A stretch of 64,000 nucleotides of DNA from Mytilus californianus (Eukaryota > Mollusca > Bivalvia > Mytilida > Mytilidae): NCBI RefSeq assembly GCF_021869535.1, contig NW_026262712.1:105459640-105523639 (forward strand), in the 5' to 3' direction. The position numbers were made by a program, and so were the translations under genes. This document shows, in pieces, positions 1 to 10,546 of this stretch (the first letter of the stretch is position 1; the number at the start of each line of letters is the position of its first letter). A model generated the notes under the pieces. It was given only the letters and a program-made list of their open reading frames with translations. It was not told where the DNA came from and did no database searches.

Positions 1-34
1 ACTTAAGCCTCGTATAGATTTCTGGTGTCAGTTG

Positions 35-1345
35 AGGTGTGATCTTTTTCATGAGTTTGCCCCAAGCAGGAGGTATTACTTTATACTTCACCACTAATCA
101 GAAGATCAATTTTATTATTTTTTTTAATTTCTATCCCTTTTTGATATATATTGTATATAATATATCCCAAATTATAATAATAGATATGTTTCTAAAATAA
201 GGTTAAACAATTTCAGTGATTTTGTTGGCTGTTGTTACCTCATTAAAAAGATAATTATATAACTATTGTACATTTTTTGTATGTAACCATGAAACCTATG
301 TAGTTTTTATTTAGGAATTTAGGAAAATTAATTTAAAAAAAAAACACATGCGAAACAAGAAGCACCTTAATAAGGTTTAATTACCCTCAGTATAGGTGTG
401 GTTTTTAGGTAAAAGAAAATCTTTTTTAACAAAACTCTAAAACTATAAAATTAATATAATTAAATTATTATATTATTAGTTAATAATGCAGTGAACATTT
501 TTTTTATTAAAATATATATAAAATAGCATATAAAGCAACTTAATAAATTTAAAAAATGACACCTTTGTTTTGTTAAACCAAGAATTTAATATAATCATGA
601 TAATAGAACTTCAATAGTAATCCTGTGATAAACTTTTGAAAAAGGAAATGTGTTCCAAAGCTACAGTAAAAAATTATTTCAATTAAATTTAAATAAATTT
701 TGTCAAAATTAAAGACATGGCATACAAGAAGCACTTTAATAAGGTTTAATTACCTCAGTACATGTGTGTTTTACAGGTAAAAAGAAAGCCCTATTTTTCT
801 TAAACTCGTGTATTACTTATCTAGTGAATTCAAAAGGCCTTGCGATTTAAGTTTCACAGGATGTTGCAATTTTGAATGAATGTTATTAAGAATTTTATAC
901 TCTCTGACCAGGTGTGATCTTTTTCATGAGTTTGCCCCAAGCAGGAGGTATTACTTTATACTTCACCACTAATCAGAAGATCAATTTTTTTTTTTTTTAA
1001 TTTCTATCCCTTTTTGATATATATTGTATATAATATATCCCAAATTATAATAATAGATATGTTTCTAAAATAAGGTTAAACAATTTCAGTGATTTTGTTG
1101 GCTGTTGTTACCTCATTAAAAAGATAATTATATAACTATTGTACATTTTTTGTATGTAACCATGAAACCTATGTAGTTTTTATTTAGGAATTTAGGAAAA
1201 TCAATTTAAAAAAAAAACACATGCGAAACAAGAAGCACCTTAATAAGGTTTAATTACCTTCAGTATAGGTGTGGTTTTTAGGTAAAAGAAAATCTTTTTT
1301 AACAAAACTCTAAAACTATAAAATTAATATAATTAAATTATTATA
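35..1345. repeat. Tandem duplication, period about 873-875 bp, 1.5 copies
   Basis: Bases 35-472 recur almost unchanged at 910-1345, starting at AGGTGTGATCTTTTTCATGA and differing mainly in T-run length and single bases. The unit between them is therefore about 875 bp, followed by half a second copy. A shorter motif, CAAGAAGCACYTTAATAAGG, is seen three times (about 356, 724 and 1228), so the unit is itself partly duplicated. No coding potential is visible; the sequence is strongly AT-rich. Confidence 0.9.
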
Positions 1346-1489
1346 TAAGATAATTTGATTTAACTATCTCTATTAGATAAATCTGAGAATCATGTAAGAA
1401 TGTAAAAATCTGTTTTTATAATATATCTTTATTTTAATGTCGCTGTTGTCATGTCAGTTTTAACAGTTACAATTTAGAAAAAGTAGAGG

Positions 1490-1800
1490 TTATTTGGTCA
1501 AGTATGGTTCAGACTGGTCGAGTATTGTTCAGACCTTTGGTCGAGTATGGTTTAGACTGAAAAAAATAGGTCGAGTACAGGTCGAGAATGGGTTAAGACT
1601 GTTTCAGACTGGTCGAGTAATAGTTCAGACTATTTTCAATTACAAAGATAAGGGTCAAGTACAAATCAGTACAGTCGAGTATGGTTAAGACTAGGGTCGA
1701 GTAATGTCGAGTAAAATTCAGACCAATTCAGACTGGTCGAGTAAAAACCAGTACAGTCGAGTATAGATATAGGCCATTTCAGACTTTTACTGGTTTGTAG
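1490..1800 (+). repeat. Degenerate minisatellite built on a GGTCGAGTATGGTTCAGACT unit
   Basis: A roughly 20-bp unit, GGTCGAGTATGGTTCAGACT, and halves of it (GTCGAGTA, TTCAGACT) recur about a dozen times with irregular spacing. The region is open in one frame for 64 codons only because of the repeat. The unit has no visible dyad. Confidence 0.8.
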
Positions 1801-3424
1801 TGGTTCTGAACAAGACCCAGCTCATTTTAAAGGTATTGACCCAGGCCATCGCTCACGTAAATATCTTCCTTGGATCCGGGCCCTTCTACTCACAACAGGG
1901 TTCAAAGCTGCAACTTTACGTATTTTCCATGTCAACTACACATTCAGAAATCCTCCTCAAATCCCTACGGCATAGTTTTGAATCAAAACTAGCTCATTTC
2001 AAATGGTATTGACCAGGCTGTTCTCCACTTTCAACTCAAAGTTACCCCTTAACTTACTTGTCATATCAACCACACATTCTTTCGGTGCTATTCAGCAAGT
2101 CCCCACGGACAGTTTTTTTTGACAATCTGGGTTAGATTGAAAACGTTTGACTATGCATTGAATATTCATTCTGATTGAATTATGCACATTTAGCGCACAT
2201 ATTCGTGCCATTGTCTTTGTCATCCGTCATTTAATTGTACTGTCACATTTGACAAAGAAGTTTCAAGTTTAAGTTAAAAATTGGTAGTGTTGCATGCCGT
2301 ATAAAATAGTCCACTTATGATTTTCATAGAAAATATTTGTTCACATGAAAAAACAGATTAAAATAACATGTATATCGAAATGTTTTCATTTCATGTATAG
2401 AGAAGTAGATATTATAAATGATTTTAAATGAAATACGGTATATTTGAGGATGCCAGGTGAATGGAAAGCCTGTATGTAGTTTTTCTGTTTTACACTGCAT
2501 TTTCTCATTCAGTTAAATGAATATGTATATATATATATATAACACAATTCATCACAACTTACATGAATTAAATATTAATAACAGTTGTAGTTGTACTTAG
2601 ATTTTTCCTTCTGCTATAATTGGTATATAAAATGGATTATCATCTCTTGAGAATCACGACAAGACGTAAAAATGTCGAATTCCGCGGTCAAAGAGACTGC
2701 TATTATATATAACTATGATTTTGAGATTTTTGGAACGTTTGAGTATTATATTGTTTTTTGGTTTTTAAACATATCATTAAAATTGGCTGCTGGAAAAAAA
2801 GTGCTTGCTATCTTGATTGGCTGCTGGAAAAAAAGTGCTTGCTATCTTGATTGGCTGCTAAAAGTGGCTGTGAGTTGAGTATGGTTCAATATTCCGGTGG
2901 ATAATGAAATCTTGCTCCAATAACGGCACCTTTTGTTATTTTCATGTCAATACTATTCATGCGATACTTTATACTCATTTATAAATATTATATCTTAAAC
3001 TAGGAAAAGAGGACAGGATCATGGCTACAACAAATGGTATATGCATACGCTGTCATCTGAAAACACATATACTGTATGGTTATAGAAACGCAACCCCTAC
3101 ATTAATCATGTTAATAAAATTCATACCGACGCATTTTCATTAGAAGATGACAAATCATTCTAACTTTTCGAAGACTTCTCATGATTTGCATACAGAAGCA
3201 ATTTTAAGAGCTTTTCGATTTTCGTATTTTAACGTTTACAAATTTCACATTATGATTAAAATTTGTCAGTTTTAATTTTTACCCCTGTTGGACTAATCGT
3301 CAGTTTATGAAATGAAAAAAAATAACGCAAGACCAAGCTGTTACAGTAACATGTACCCGAATGTTTGAGAAATGTATTTCAAGAGTATTTAAGTATTTTT
3401 ATTTAAAAAGAACCACACAGGGGT
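1801..3424. other. Unassigned AT-rich stretch
   Basis: No convincing exon seen. It holds a TA microsatellite near 2525-2541 and a 34-bp tandem repeat at 2781-2872. Short open frames here have no recognisable similarity. Confidence 0.5.
2781..2872 (+). repeat. 34-bp tandem repeat, about 2.5 copies
   Basis: ATTGGCTGCTGGAAAAAAAG plus GTGCTTGCTATCTTG is repeated head to tail twice, followed by a partial third copy (ATTGGCTGCTAAAAGTGGCT). Confidence 0.9.
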
Positions 3425-3897
3425 TTGGAATATTTTGTTTTGCGTTGGTATAGACTCTATATTGTTAATTTACCTTTTTTGAATGGTTATGTTCCTTTGA
3501 CACCATCTTACGGTGTTTATATATCACAACTCGTTCGCTATGTCCGTGACTGTTGTGACGTTTTTGATTTTAATGATTGTAATCTATGTATTACTGGTAA
3601 GTTGTTAAGTCAAGGATTTCTTTACCACAAATAATTTAAAACCTTTACTAAATTCTTCCATAGATATAAAGATTTGGTTTTGAAGTTTGGTTGTACCTGC
3701 AGGAAACTTATTTCAAACGGGATAGCACATCCTCATTTTTACGGAGATGTTGTTTACCGTGCCCGGAAATTTAGAAACGATCCTGGTAAACTTATTGATC
3801 CTTTAAATAAACTTATTCTAAAAGGTTACCAATTCAACACTGTAATTAGATCTTTGAATATTGTTTTTATTGGTATTAATATTGATTTTGTTGTAAA
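3425..3897 (+). pseudogene. Penelope-like retroelement, C-terminal coding fragment, split from its tail by the Ngaro insertion
   Basis: Translated in two pieces, this shows the bivalve retroelement signature PSYGVYISQLVRYVRDC, then LCITGKLLSQGF, TKFFHRYKDLVLKFGCTCRK and FYGDVVYRARKF. A stop interrupts it after the LLSQGF region (about 3634). The same order occurs at 26840-27190, where the coding end is followed at once by a 0.65-kb 3' tail. Here that tail is found only at 9171-9838, so a 5.3-kb element has inserted between. The remains are truncated at the 5' end (no RT catalytic region). Assignment to Penelope-like elements rests on the IYDKRDDF-type RT terminus of related copies; the exact clade is inferred. 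Confidence 0.75.
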
Positions 3898-4341
3898 ATT
3901 TTTATTCTAAAAATGCATAATTAAAATTCAATTATCTTTTATTTGTTTTCTATAACGATTAGCATTTACTTTTCCTTAGTGCTGGTTCCGCATGCACGAT
4001 TAGAATGATACATTTTTTCTCATTGGTTCAGTGAATTTCTTATTTTACCTGGCTTGTCCAGTTCAATTGGTCCTACTGGTAATTTCTATCAGTAAAGTTT
4101 TCCTTTCAAATCACTATATTCGTATGGTCATTATTCTAATTAGTTTTCTATGAACAGGTCATAATTTTTATTAAGTTGACGCGTCGATCGACTTAAATTT
4201 ATAATTCTTGAAATATTTTAAAGTTTTTTGTTTTTCTTAATTATTTTATTTATGTTTAATAGAGTATTTCGGTACTAGTTATTTAAACTTTGTAATGAGT
4301 TCACGCGGAGTATTTTCGGTTTAGTTAATTTTATTTTTTAG

Positions 4342-5906
4342 ATGAGTTCACGCCCGCGAAGAAATCTTCCTCGACTTAATTATAAGAAATTGAATTTTCT
4401 TGGTCGTTCAGATACTACGTTTGAAAGTATTTTTCAGAATAACGTTATGGATGAAGATTTGAACCTTTCAATCACAGCTGATGACGACTTTGATGGTCTT
4501 GATCTAGAAGAAGATCCAACGGCAGGAGCCTCGTCTTTGGTTAGGGATAAGAAGGTGGAAGATGCTTTGGTTGTTGAGAAGACCAAGGAACGACCGACCA
4601 TGTCCGAGGAAGAAAGTGACGAAGAGGATTTGGAGCTTCGTCTTCAATTGTTAAAGGAAAAGCGAGATTCCCTCAAGAAGGAGAAGCTGAAGAATGACAT
4701 TCGCAAATTAGAGCAGGAGGTGGAGATACTTGCTAAAGAATCGAAGACTAAGGCAGCGAAACCGAAGAAAAAATCAGGTGAGGTTATTAATTCTAATGTT
4801 ACCATTAATGATCTGAGAAAATCAAAAAAGTTATGTTCAACTGTGAAATCTCAAATGAATGCTTTAGGGCTTGAGTTAGATAGCGAACATGATCATACTG
4901 GTAAAAAAGCTAATTCTAAGTCTCAAAAAGAAGCTGTCGAAGTTGGTACGAACAAACAAAAATTGAAACCTAAAGAAAAGATAAAGCGGAACACGAAAAC
5001 AAATGCTAAATTAAAATATAGTCCAAGTTCTGATTCTGAATTATCGAACTGCGATGCAGATTCTGAATTTGAAAAACGTTTGAAGCGTAAATTGTGGTCA
5101 AAATTTAAAAAAAGAGGGTCTTGACTGCTCTAAATTGAAAAGCAAGAAGAAGTTATCAAAGCATAAAATCAAATCTAGGAGGAATCTGAAGATTAAATCA
5201 GATTCTGATTCTGAATTTTCGAGAAGCGATTTAGATTCTGAGTTCGACTCTTCTGATTCTTCTGACTCTTCTGATTACGGTAAATATGATCGGTGTGGTC
5301 ATAGTTCCAAATCCAGCAAAAACAAATCAGGGATTGTTTTAAAATCTTCAGACAAAGTGAAAAATCCTCAGTATTTTCCTCACAATTATTTACAGTTTGA
5401 ATATGTAAATAAAGATTTGAAATTCAAGCAGTTGAATTTTAAACAATTTGTAGCGGGGGATTTGGAGATAATATCTAATTTTTGTCATGATAAATATGAA
5501 AAAGAAGGCAGGTTAAAGTTACTGCAGAAAATTTCATATTTTCTGCCATTTATCAATGGTCGGCTATTTTGGACTTTTACGCTGCTTGGTTACGTCAGAT
5601 GGAAATAGGCAAAAAATGTTGGAGTGACGATCCATAAGTTTTGGAGAGTGCAATTTTGACTGGTAAAGTGCTTAGTTTTGATAAAACCGACCCAAAGTTT
5701 AACAAAACCCTTTCTTCAAAATCTACGGTTTGGTTTTGTTATAAGTATCAGAGAAACAGATGTGAGGAAAAGACAACACCGCATAATGATACGATTAGGG
5801 GGTAGTTCGATCCGTGTTACATATTAGTGCAACATGTTTACAAAAAAGTGGTACACAACGGAACCATCCGGAATGTGCTGATTTGTGTCCACATAAACGT
5901 AAATGA
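4342..5906 (+). pseudogene. gag: Ngaro gag, frameshifted
   Basis: The start ATG at 4342 opens a basic N-terminus (MSSRPRRNLPRLNYKKLNFL), followed by a charged Lys/Glu-rich coiled-coil-like region (about residues 85-140). A frameshift near 5124 moves reading to a second frame with Ser/Asp-rich acidic repeats, ending near 5608. A later frame gives WFCYKYQRNRC (about 5735) and then, after another shift, CLQKSGTQRNHPEC with CPHK ending in TGA at 5904-5906. That Cys/His pattern matches the zinc-knuckle terminus of DIRS/Ngaro gag proteins. At least three frame changes mean no intact Gag is made. A near-copy of the start (ATGAGTTCACGC) lies about 50 bp upstream at 4294. Confidence 0.7.
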
Positions 5907-5933
5907 CTATGTAATTCCGGGAATAAAAATTCT

Positions 5934-7510
5934 ATGTTTGATGGTGATCACTGTGCAATGTGTAAAGATGTTTTACTTTTAGAAGTTGGTCACACTTCTG
6001 ATCTTATAGATTTACATAATCAGCTAGTTTTTACTGATTCATACAATTTTGAGTGTTTAAAGATTTCTATTTATTCTAAGTTGAATATACGATTTTGGCG
6101 TTCTCAGTTAGAGTTTTATTTTGACAAAGCAATTTGTGAATTTTGAGAGTTTGGTTGGCCAATTGGAATAAAATATCTAGAAAATCTTGATGTTGTAGAA
6201 AAGAAATGTAGAAATCACACTGGGGCTCGGTTGTATTCAAAAGACATAGAAAAGTATATCAAGAAAGAGAAAACGTACTGTGCGGTGTTGGCCCCATTCA
6301 AAGTTAACCCCTTTTCTGATAAGTTGGTTATATCTCCGCTTAATTCTGTTCCGAAATCTGATTCTGCCGAAAGAAGGGTCATTATGGATCTTAGTCACCC
6401 GAAGGGTCATTCTGTGAATGACTGTATTGAAAAGAATGAATATTTGGGAGATAGAGTTGATCTTCATTATCCTACTGTTGATAAACTAGTTGACATTATT
6501 AAGAGTAAGGGTCAAAACTGCTTAATTTTCAAGAGGGACCTTCGTCGTGCTTATAGACAAATTCCATTAGACCCAAGGGACTATAGTTTTGTTGGTTTTT
6601 CTTGGCGTAATCACATCTTTGTTGATCGTGTTTTACCAATGGGTTTGAGATCATCAGCCTTTATTTGTCAACGTATCACGAATGCAGTGACTTTTATCGC
6701 TGGAACATTGGTGTGGATGTCATTAATTATCTTGATGATTTTGCTAGGCAGACTGTCCTAATAAAGCTCAAGTCTCTTTTGAAAAGTTGAAGAGTGTTTT
6801 GGATCAGTGTGGATTGGAAGAATCTGCGGAAAAGGCTTGTGAACCTTGTTTAAGAATGTCTTTTCTTGGTGTGTGGTTTGATACAGAGAAAATGACTTTA
6901 GAAGTTACTCCAGATCGTTTAATTGAAATTTCAGAGTTGGTTGTAATGTGGTTGAATAAAGAAAAGGCCAGAAAGAAAGAAGTGCAGTCGTTGTTGGGGA
7001 AATTAAATTTTGTCTCTATTTGTGTTAAACCAGGTCGGATTTTCAGATTTGTTTTTCTCTTGTGACGCTTGTTTGACTGGATGTGGTGGTATGTCGGGTT
7101 CTGAGTATTTTCATTGCGAGTTCCCTGAATTCATTAGGGAACACAATTTGCATATCAATGCTTCAGAGCTCTTAACAGTGATTGTTTGTTTGAAAGTCTG
7201 GGCTATTAAAGGGAAGAAAATTTGTATTTATTGTGACAATAATGTTTCAGTGCAGGTTATAAATAAGGGACGAACTAGGAGTAGAATTTTGCAGAGTTGT
7301 TTAAGAGAGCTTGTCTTTGTCTGTGCAGTGCAGCAATGTGAAATTAAGGCAATACATTTAAGTTCAAAGGACAACCGGGTCGCAGATTTGCTTTCTAGAT
7401 GGAATTTATCTCCGTCCTTTCAAGAGGAATTTAAAAACTGCTTAGAATACAGTTCTCGTGTTGAAGTTAATGCTGATCCTTCTCTTTTTAGGTTTCAGCA
7501 TGACTGGTGA
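5934..7510 (+). pseudogene. Ngaro reverse transcriptase-RNase H, frameshifted and internally deleted
   Basis: RT blocks are clear: RRVIMDLSHPKGHSVND (about 6375), LIFKRDLRRAYRQIPLDP (about 6520), VLPMGLRSSAFICQR (about 6630) and the catalytic YLDDF at 6728-6742, which lies in another frame after an indel near 6703. RT continues (SFLGVWFDTEKMTLEVTPDR, LLGKLNF) to CVKPGRIF at about 7022-7045. RNase H begins almost at once with CDACLTGCGG, then NASELL, IYCDNN and IHLSSKDNRVADLLSRW. The usual linker of several dozen residues between VKPGRIF and the RNase H aspartate block is missing, which points to an internal deletion. There is a stop near 6144 in the N-terminal part. Confidence 0.85.
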
Positions 7511-8156
7511 TTTAGATCATTTAAGAGCAGAATCAAAGAATTCCATTAAAAATGCGTATGCTATTGGGACACGGAAAAATTTGAAGATTTAGTGGAAGTC
7601 TTTTTTATTATTTTGTAATTTTTACAAGTTGGTGGCTTTGCCTTGTTCGTTGGAGACCATTTGTTTATATTGTCAATTTTTAAGTCGGTTTTTTGCTAGC
7701 ACAGAATCCATTAAGAATTACGTTTATGGTGTTACAAGTTTGCATTTATTTTTAGATGTTTCGCTTCCGCATTTTGAAATCCCATTGATAAAAAATCTGG
7801 AATCTAAATTATGTCCATGTTCTGCCTACATGGCTATGTGCAAACATTTTCGAGCACCTTTAAGTTCTTCAGCCTTTTTAATGCGAGGATCCCGTAAAGG
7901 CGAAGTTAAGCCTGTACGCTATAGAGTATTTAATAATTTCTTGAAACCATGCATAAATAATATTGATTTAAATTCGGAACACTACTCCACATATAGTTTC
8001 AGAAGAGGTGGAGCGACGTGGGCTTTTAAATGTGGTGTTCCCTCCAATTTAATACAGTTACAAGGAGATTGGAAAAGCTCAGCTTATAAACGTTATTTAA
8101 AATATGGGTTATCAGATAAACTTATTGTTGCTAACAGTATGTCTGCTCACTGCTGA
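7511..8156 (+). pseudogene. Ngaro tyrosine recombinase (integrase), N-terminal catalytic segment missing
   Basis: The C-terminal half is intact: SAYMAMCKHFRAPLSSSAFL, then YSFRRGGATWAFKCGVPSNL, IQLQGDWKSSAYKRYLKY. This gives the R-x-x-G block, the GDW block and the nucleophile-type Tyr in the KRYL motif, as in DIRS/Ngaro recombinases. The N-terminal part (ASTESIKNYVYGVTSLHLFL) joins directly to IPLIKNLESKLCPCSAYMAM. The middle region, which in the family holds the first catalytic arginine, is absent. A stop and frame change occur near 7590-7600. In the family this enzyme inserts a circular DNA intermediate by recombination; this copy could not. Confidence 0.8.
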
Positions 8157-8189
8157 TCTGTTTTATGTTATTTTAGGACAGAAAGCGTG

Positions 8190-8731
8190 GAACAGGTCGA
8201 CTTAGATTACAGGGGATTCTATAGTCAAATATTTCCCAGAGTTAAAGAATTCTTCAATTCAAGCTTTTGGAAGGACTAACCTCAGAGCGACTTGTCCGTA
8301 AGCTGAGCAGATCTGATTTAAATGTACATGATTTTTGTAATGTAATTATTCATGTTGGTACAAATGATATTTTTCATTTAACTAGTGGTAAATTTAGATC
8401 GAATGTTATTTCTATCATTAATCTCATTGCTTCTGTTAACAGCAATTGTTGCATTTTGTTGTCGTCTATTTTACCTAGACCGGTTGATTACAGATTTTCA
8501 GAGGTTATATTAGGTAGTTTTAATGCAGAATTAAGGGATTTGGCGTTAAATCACAGTGATCTTAGTATTCAAAGATGTAGAATTCAATTCATGTCTTGTA
8601 ATAGAACTTTTTACGATAAGTTTGGAAGACCAAAATTTCCTTTATTTGATCAAATTGACCGGCTACATTTGAATCATGCTGGCATTAATAAAATGGTTCA
8701 TTTTATTGCTAATACTTTAGCTCATTTATAG
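8190..8731 (+). pseudogene. Ngaro SGNH hydrolase domain, frameshifted
   Basis: Family motifs are visible. GDS (GGGGATTCT, 8212-8220) is followed by IVKYFPELKNSSIQAFG, then in another frame IHVGTND (about 8348-8368) and DRLHLNHAGINKM near the end. These correspond to the serine nucleophile block, the GxND block and the D-x-x-H dyad of SGNH/GDSL esterases. The frame changes between FGRTN and TSERLVRKLSRSDLNV (about 8265). Ngaro elements are known to carry such a domain; its role in transposition is unknown. The last open frame of 154 codons ends at 8731. Confidence 0.8.
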
Positions 8732-9170
8732 ACAGTAAGTAAGAATTTTAAGGTTCGACAGGGAGGCATATTTTCTCTGACCCCTATATATATCGGGGGA
8801 GAGTTAAGTGCTTATCCTTGACCATTTATATTGGATTTTAGCAGACGGGAGGGTTACCTAAAGCTTGTCTCCTTTCTACACTGGAGGGGTTTAAGGCAGC
8901 TGACTCCCAATTCGTTAATTTTACACGATTGTTTGGCGGACCTGCGGTTTGGCGGGTTTTTTGAAAGATAGGTTTTTGTACCTTCTGTTTGAGTAAGTAA
9001 CATGTACTTTTATTGTGACTGTCATTTGTTTTTGTATTGTGTGTATAGTTTATGTTGTGTAGACCTGTTAGTTTTTGAGATGCTGATCCAAGCATAATAA
9101 ATGTTTTTACATACTTTTCTTTTGTTTGAAATTTGCCAGAGAGAGTTAAAAGATTGAAGAGTAATTATCA
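8732..9170 (+). other. Ngaro 3' non-coding region
   Basis: A GC-richer stretch after the hydrolase includes the near-palindrome CCCCTATATATATCGGGGG (about 8781). A poly(A) signal AATAAA lies at about 9098. The expected B1-A2-B2 split repeats of Ngaro elements should lie here, but I could not match them to the left end. Confidence 0.5.
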
Positions 9171-9838
9171 GTAAATTAAAAGCAAACTAAATATTATGAC
9201 GTCTTTACACTAAATCCATTTGATGTTGGATGTGTACTGATTGATAATTTAGTCTTAGATGCATGATTTTTTTTATTCGTTATTATTGGCTTTGAACTAG
9301 CTGTTAGCAACTGCGAGTACTCTCAGATCTGTACTTGGTGTCTTTTAGTTGTTGGGATGTACAAATACCCGGCCACGTCCACTCTGTATTTTTGTTAGAT
9401 GTATTTCTATTTATACCCATCTGATGAGTTAAGCCTTTTTTAACTGATTTTTATAGTTCGTTCTTATGTTGTACTGTTACACCACTGTCCCAGGTTAGGG
9501 GAGGGTTTCGGTCCCGCTAACATGTTTTACCTCACCACATTCTGTATGTATGTGCCTGTCCTAAGTAAGGAGCCTGTAATTCAGTGGTTGTCATTTGTTG
9601 CTGTGTTACATATTTGTTTTTCGTTCATTTTTTTGTACATAAATTAGGCCGTTAGTTTTCTCGTTTGAGTTGTTTTACATTTGTCTTGTCGGGGCCTTTT
9701 ATAGCTGACTATGCGGTATGGGCTTTGCTAATTGTTGAAGGCCGTACATTGACCTATAGTTGTTAATTTCTATGTCATTTGGTCTCTTGAAAAGAGTTGA
9801 CTCATTGGCAATCATACCATATCTTCTTTTTTATATTC
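9171..9838 (+). repeat. Penelope-like 3' tail, family A, displaced by the Ngaro insertion
   Basis: Collinear with 27200-27912: GACGTCTTTACACTAAATCC, the 'GTGTGTACTGA' region, GTTGTACTGTTACACCACTG, CCTGTCCTAAGTAAGGAGCC, GGGGCCTTTTATAGCTGACT and the terminal GACTCATTGGCAATCATACC ... CTTCTTTTTTATA. It completes the fragment at 3425-3897. Confidence 0.85.
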
Positions 9839-9940
9839 ACAGTATATTTTCTGTTACGTTCAATCAAGACAAGACGCATGCACTGTGCATTCATACTTAA
9901 ATGTTGATCAATAACAAATCATAATATAATACGTGCTCAC

Positions 9941-10147
9941 CCTGCAATGGTTCCTGTCTACACGTGACTCCAACGTAGGAATCAAGCCATACTTTACACT
10001 CAATGTTGTCTCCCCATCCGGAACATTGACTGATCGGTCGCGTTCAAAGAACAATGCGCATTTTCCATCCAAAATGGATTCCCATACTGATGTGGTCTAC
10101 GGAAAATTGGCTTATTTTCATATGAATTTTGTGGTTCCCCTCCATGA
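9941..10147 (-). pseudogene. SRCR domain, second-half exon with a frame-breaking indel
   Basis: Acceptor TATATTTTAG ends at 10148 and the exon begins at 10147. After joining to the upstream exon it reads in frame PHGGEPQNSYENKPIF and YGNPFWMENAHCSLNATDQS, a good SRCR match (GNPFWMENAHC). The frame is then lost between SMF and GWGDNIECKVWLDSYVGVTC, and the conserved cysteine expected between them is missing. The exon ends at CAGG before donor GTGAGC (9940-9939). Its 207-nt length is out of phase for an SRCR exon. This may be a real pseudogenising deletion or an assembly error. Downstream the gene abuts the retroelement tail ending at 9838, and no further exon was found. Confidence 0.65.
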
Positions 10148-10395
10148 CTAAAATATAAAATTGTCTAGGTACGTGTTTATATCTGAAAGCAGTTTAAAAA
10201 GTTTTAAACATCTATATCTGCATTTGCCATTGATTTTTTTTATATATGATACGCAAACTACGTGATCACAATAGCTTGTTTAACAAAACTATATTAATTA
10301 CAACTATATCGATATTTTTTTTCAGAATTTGTATATGCATTCCAACCTGGTTGGCGATACAATAAAAGAAAGATAAAAAAGTAAAGATTACATAC

Positions 10396-10546
10396 GGATA
10401 TCCAAGAGACCGACATAAAACTGCAGCTTCTATAGTTGTAAATCCACTGACGCAGATAGCTCCCCATTTATGTTTGTGAAAAACTTCAATCATTCCTCCT
10501 CCATTTGTTGTGGATGTAACTAGGCGTACAGGAGTTACACTGGATG
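10396..10546 (-). CDS. SRCR domain, first-half exon (partial gene)
   Basis: The exon is bounded by acceptor CAATCTTAG (to 10547) and donor GTATGT (from 10395). It reads SSVTPVRLVTSTTNGGGMIE, VFHKHKWGAICVSGF and TTIEAAVLCRSLGYP, the canonical start of a scavenger-receptor cysteine-rich domain (VRLV, G.IEVFH, WGAIC, EA.VLCRSLGY). Its start phase (1) matches the end of the Ig exon at 11027 and its end phase (2) matches the next exon at 10147, so the three exons join in one frame. SRCR proteins are secreted or membrane recognition proteins, often immune in bivalves; that role is inferred here. Confidence 0.75.

Larger units (their letters stand above)
3898..9170 (+). mobile_element. Ngaro-type (DIRS-order) tyrosine-recombinase retrotransposon, degenerate
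   Basis: This carries gag with zinc-knuckle remains, reverse transcriptase, RNase H, a tyrosine recombinase and an SGNH hydrolase in that order, all on the plus strand, with no DDE integrase or aspartic protease. The order and the hydrolase are known for Ngaro elements. Boundaries come from the interrupted host retroelement: the left flank ends in GTAAA (3893-3897), the right flank restarts with GTAAATTAAAA (9171), and the uninterrupted relative near 27195 reads TGTAAATTAAAAT. Numerous frameshifts and at least two internal deletions make it non-autonomous. I could not identify the expected split direct repeats by eye. An AATAAA lies near 9098. Confidence 0.85.

Noticed and set aside
1490-1800. 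CRISPR-like array
   Set aside because: Spacing is irregular, the words are degenerate, there are no unique spacers of constant length, and the DNA is eukaryotic.
10266-10395. Extension of the SRCR frame beyond GYP into a hydrophobic stretch (VIFTFLSFFYCIANQ)
   Set aside because: A good GTATGT donor at 10395 and an in-phase downstream SRCR exon show this is intron sequence.
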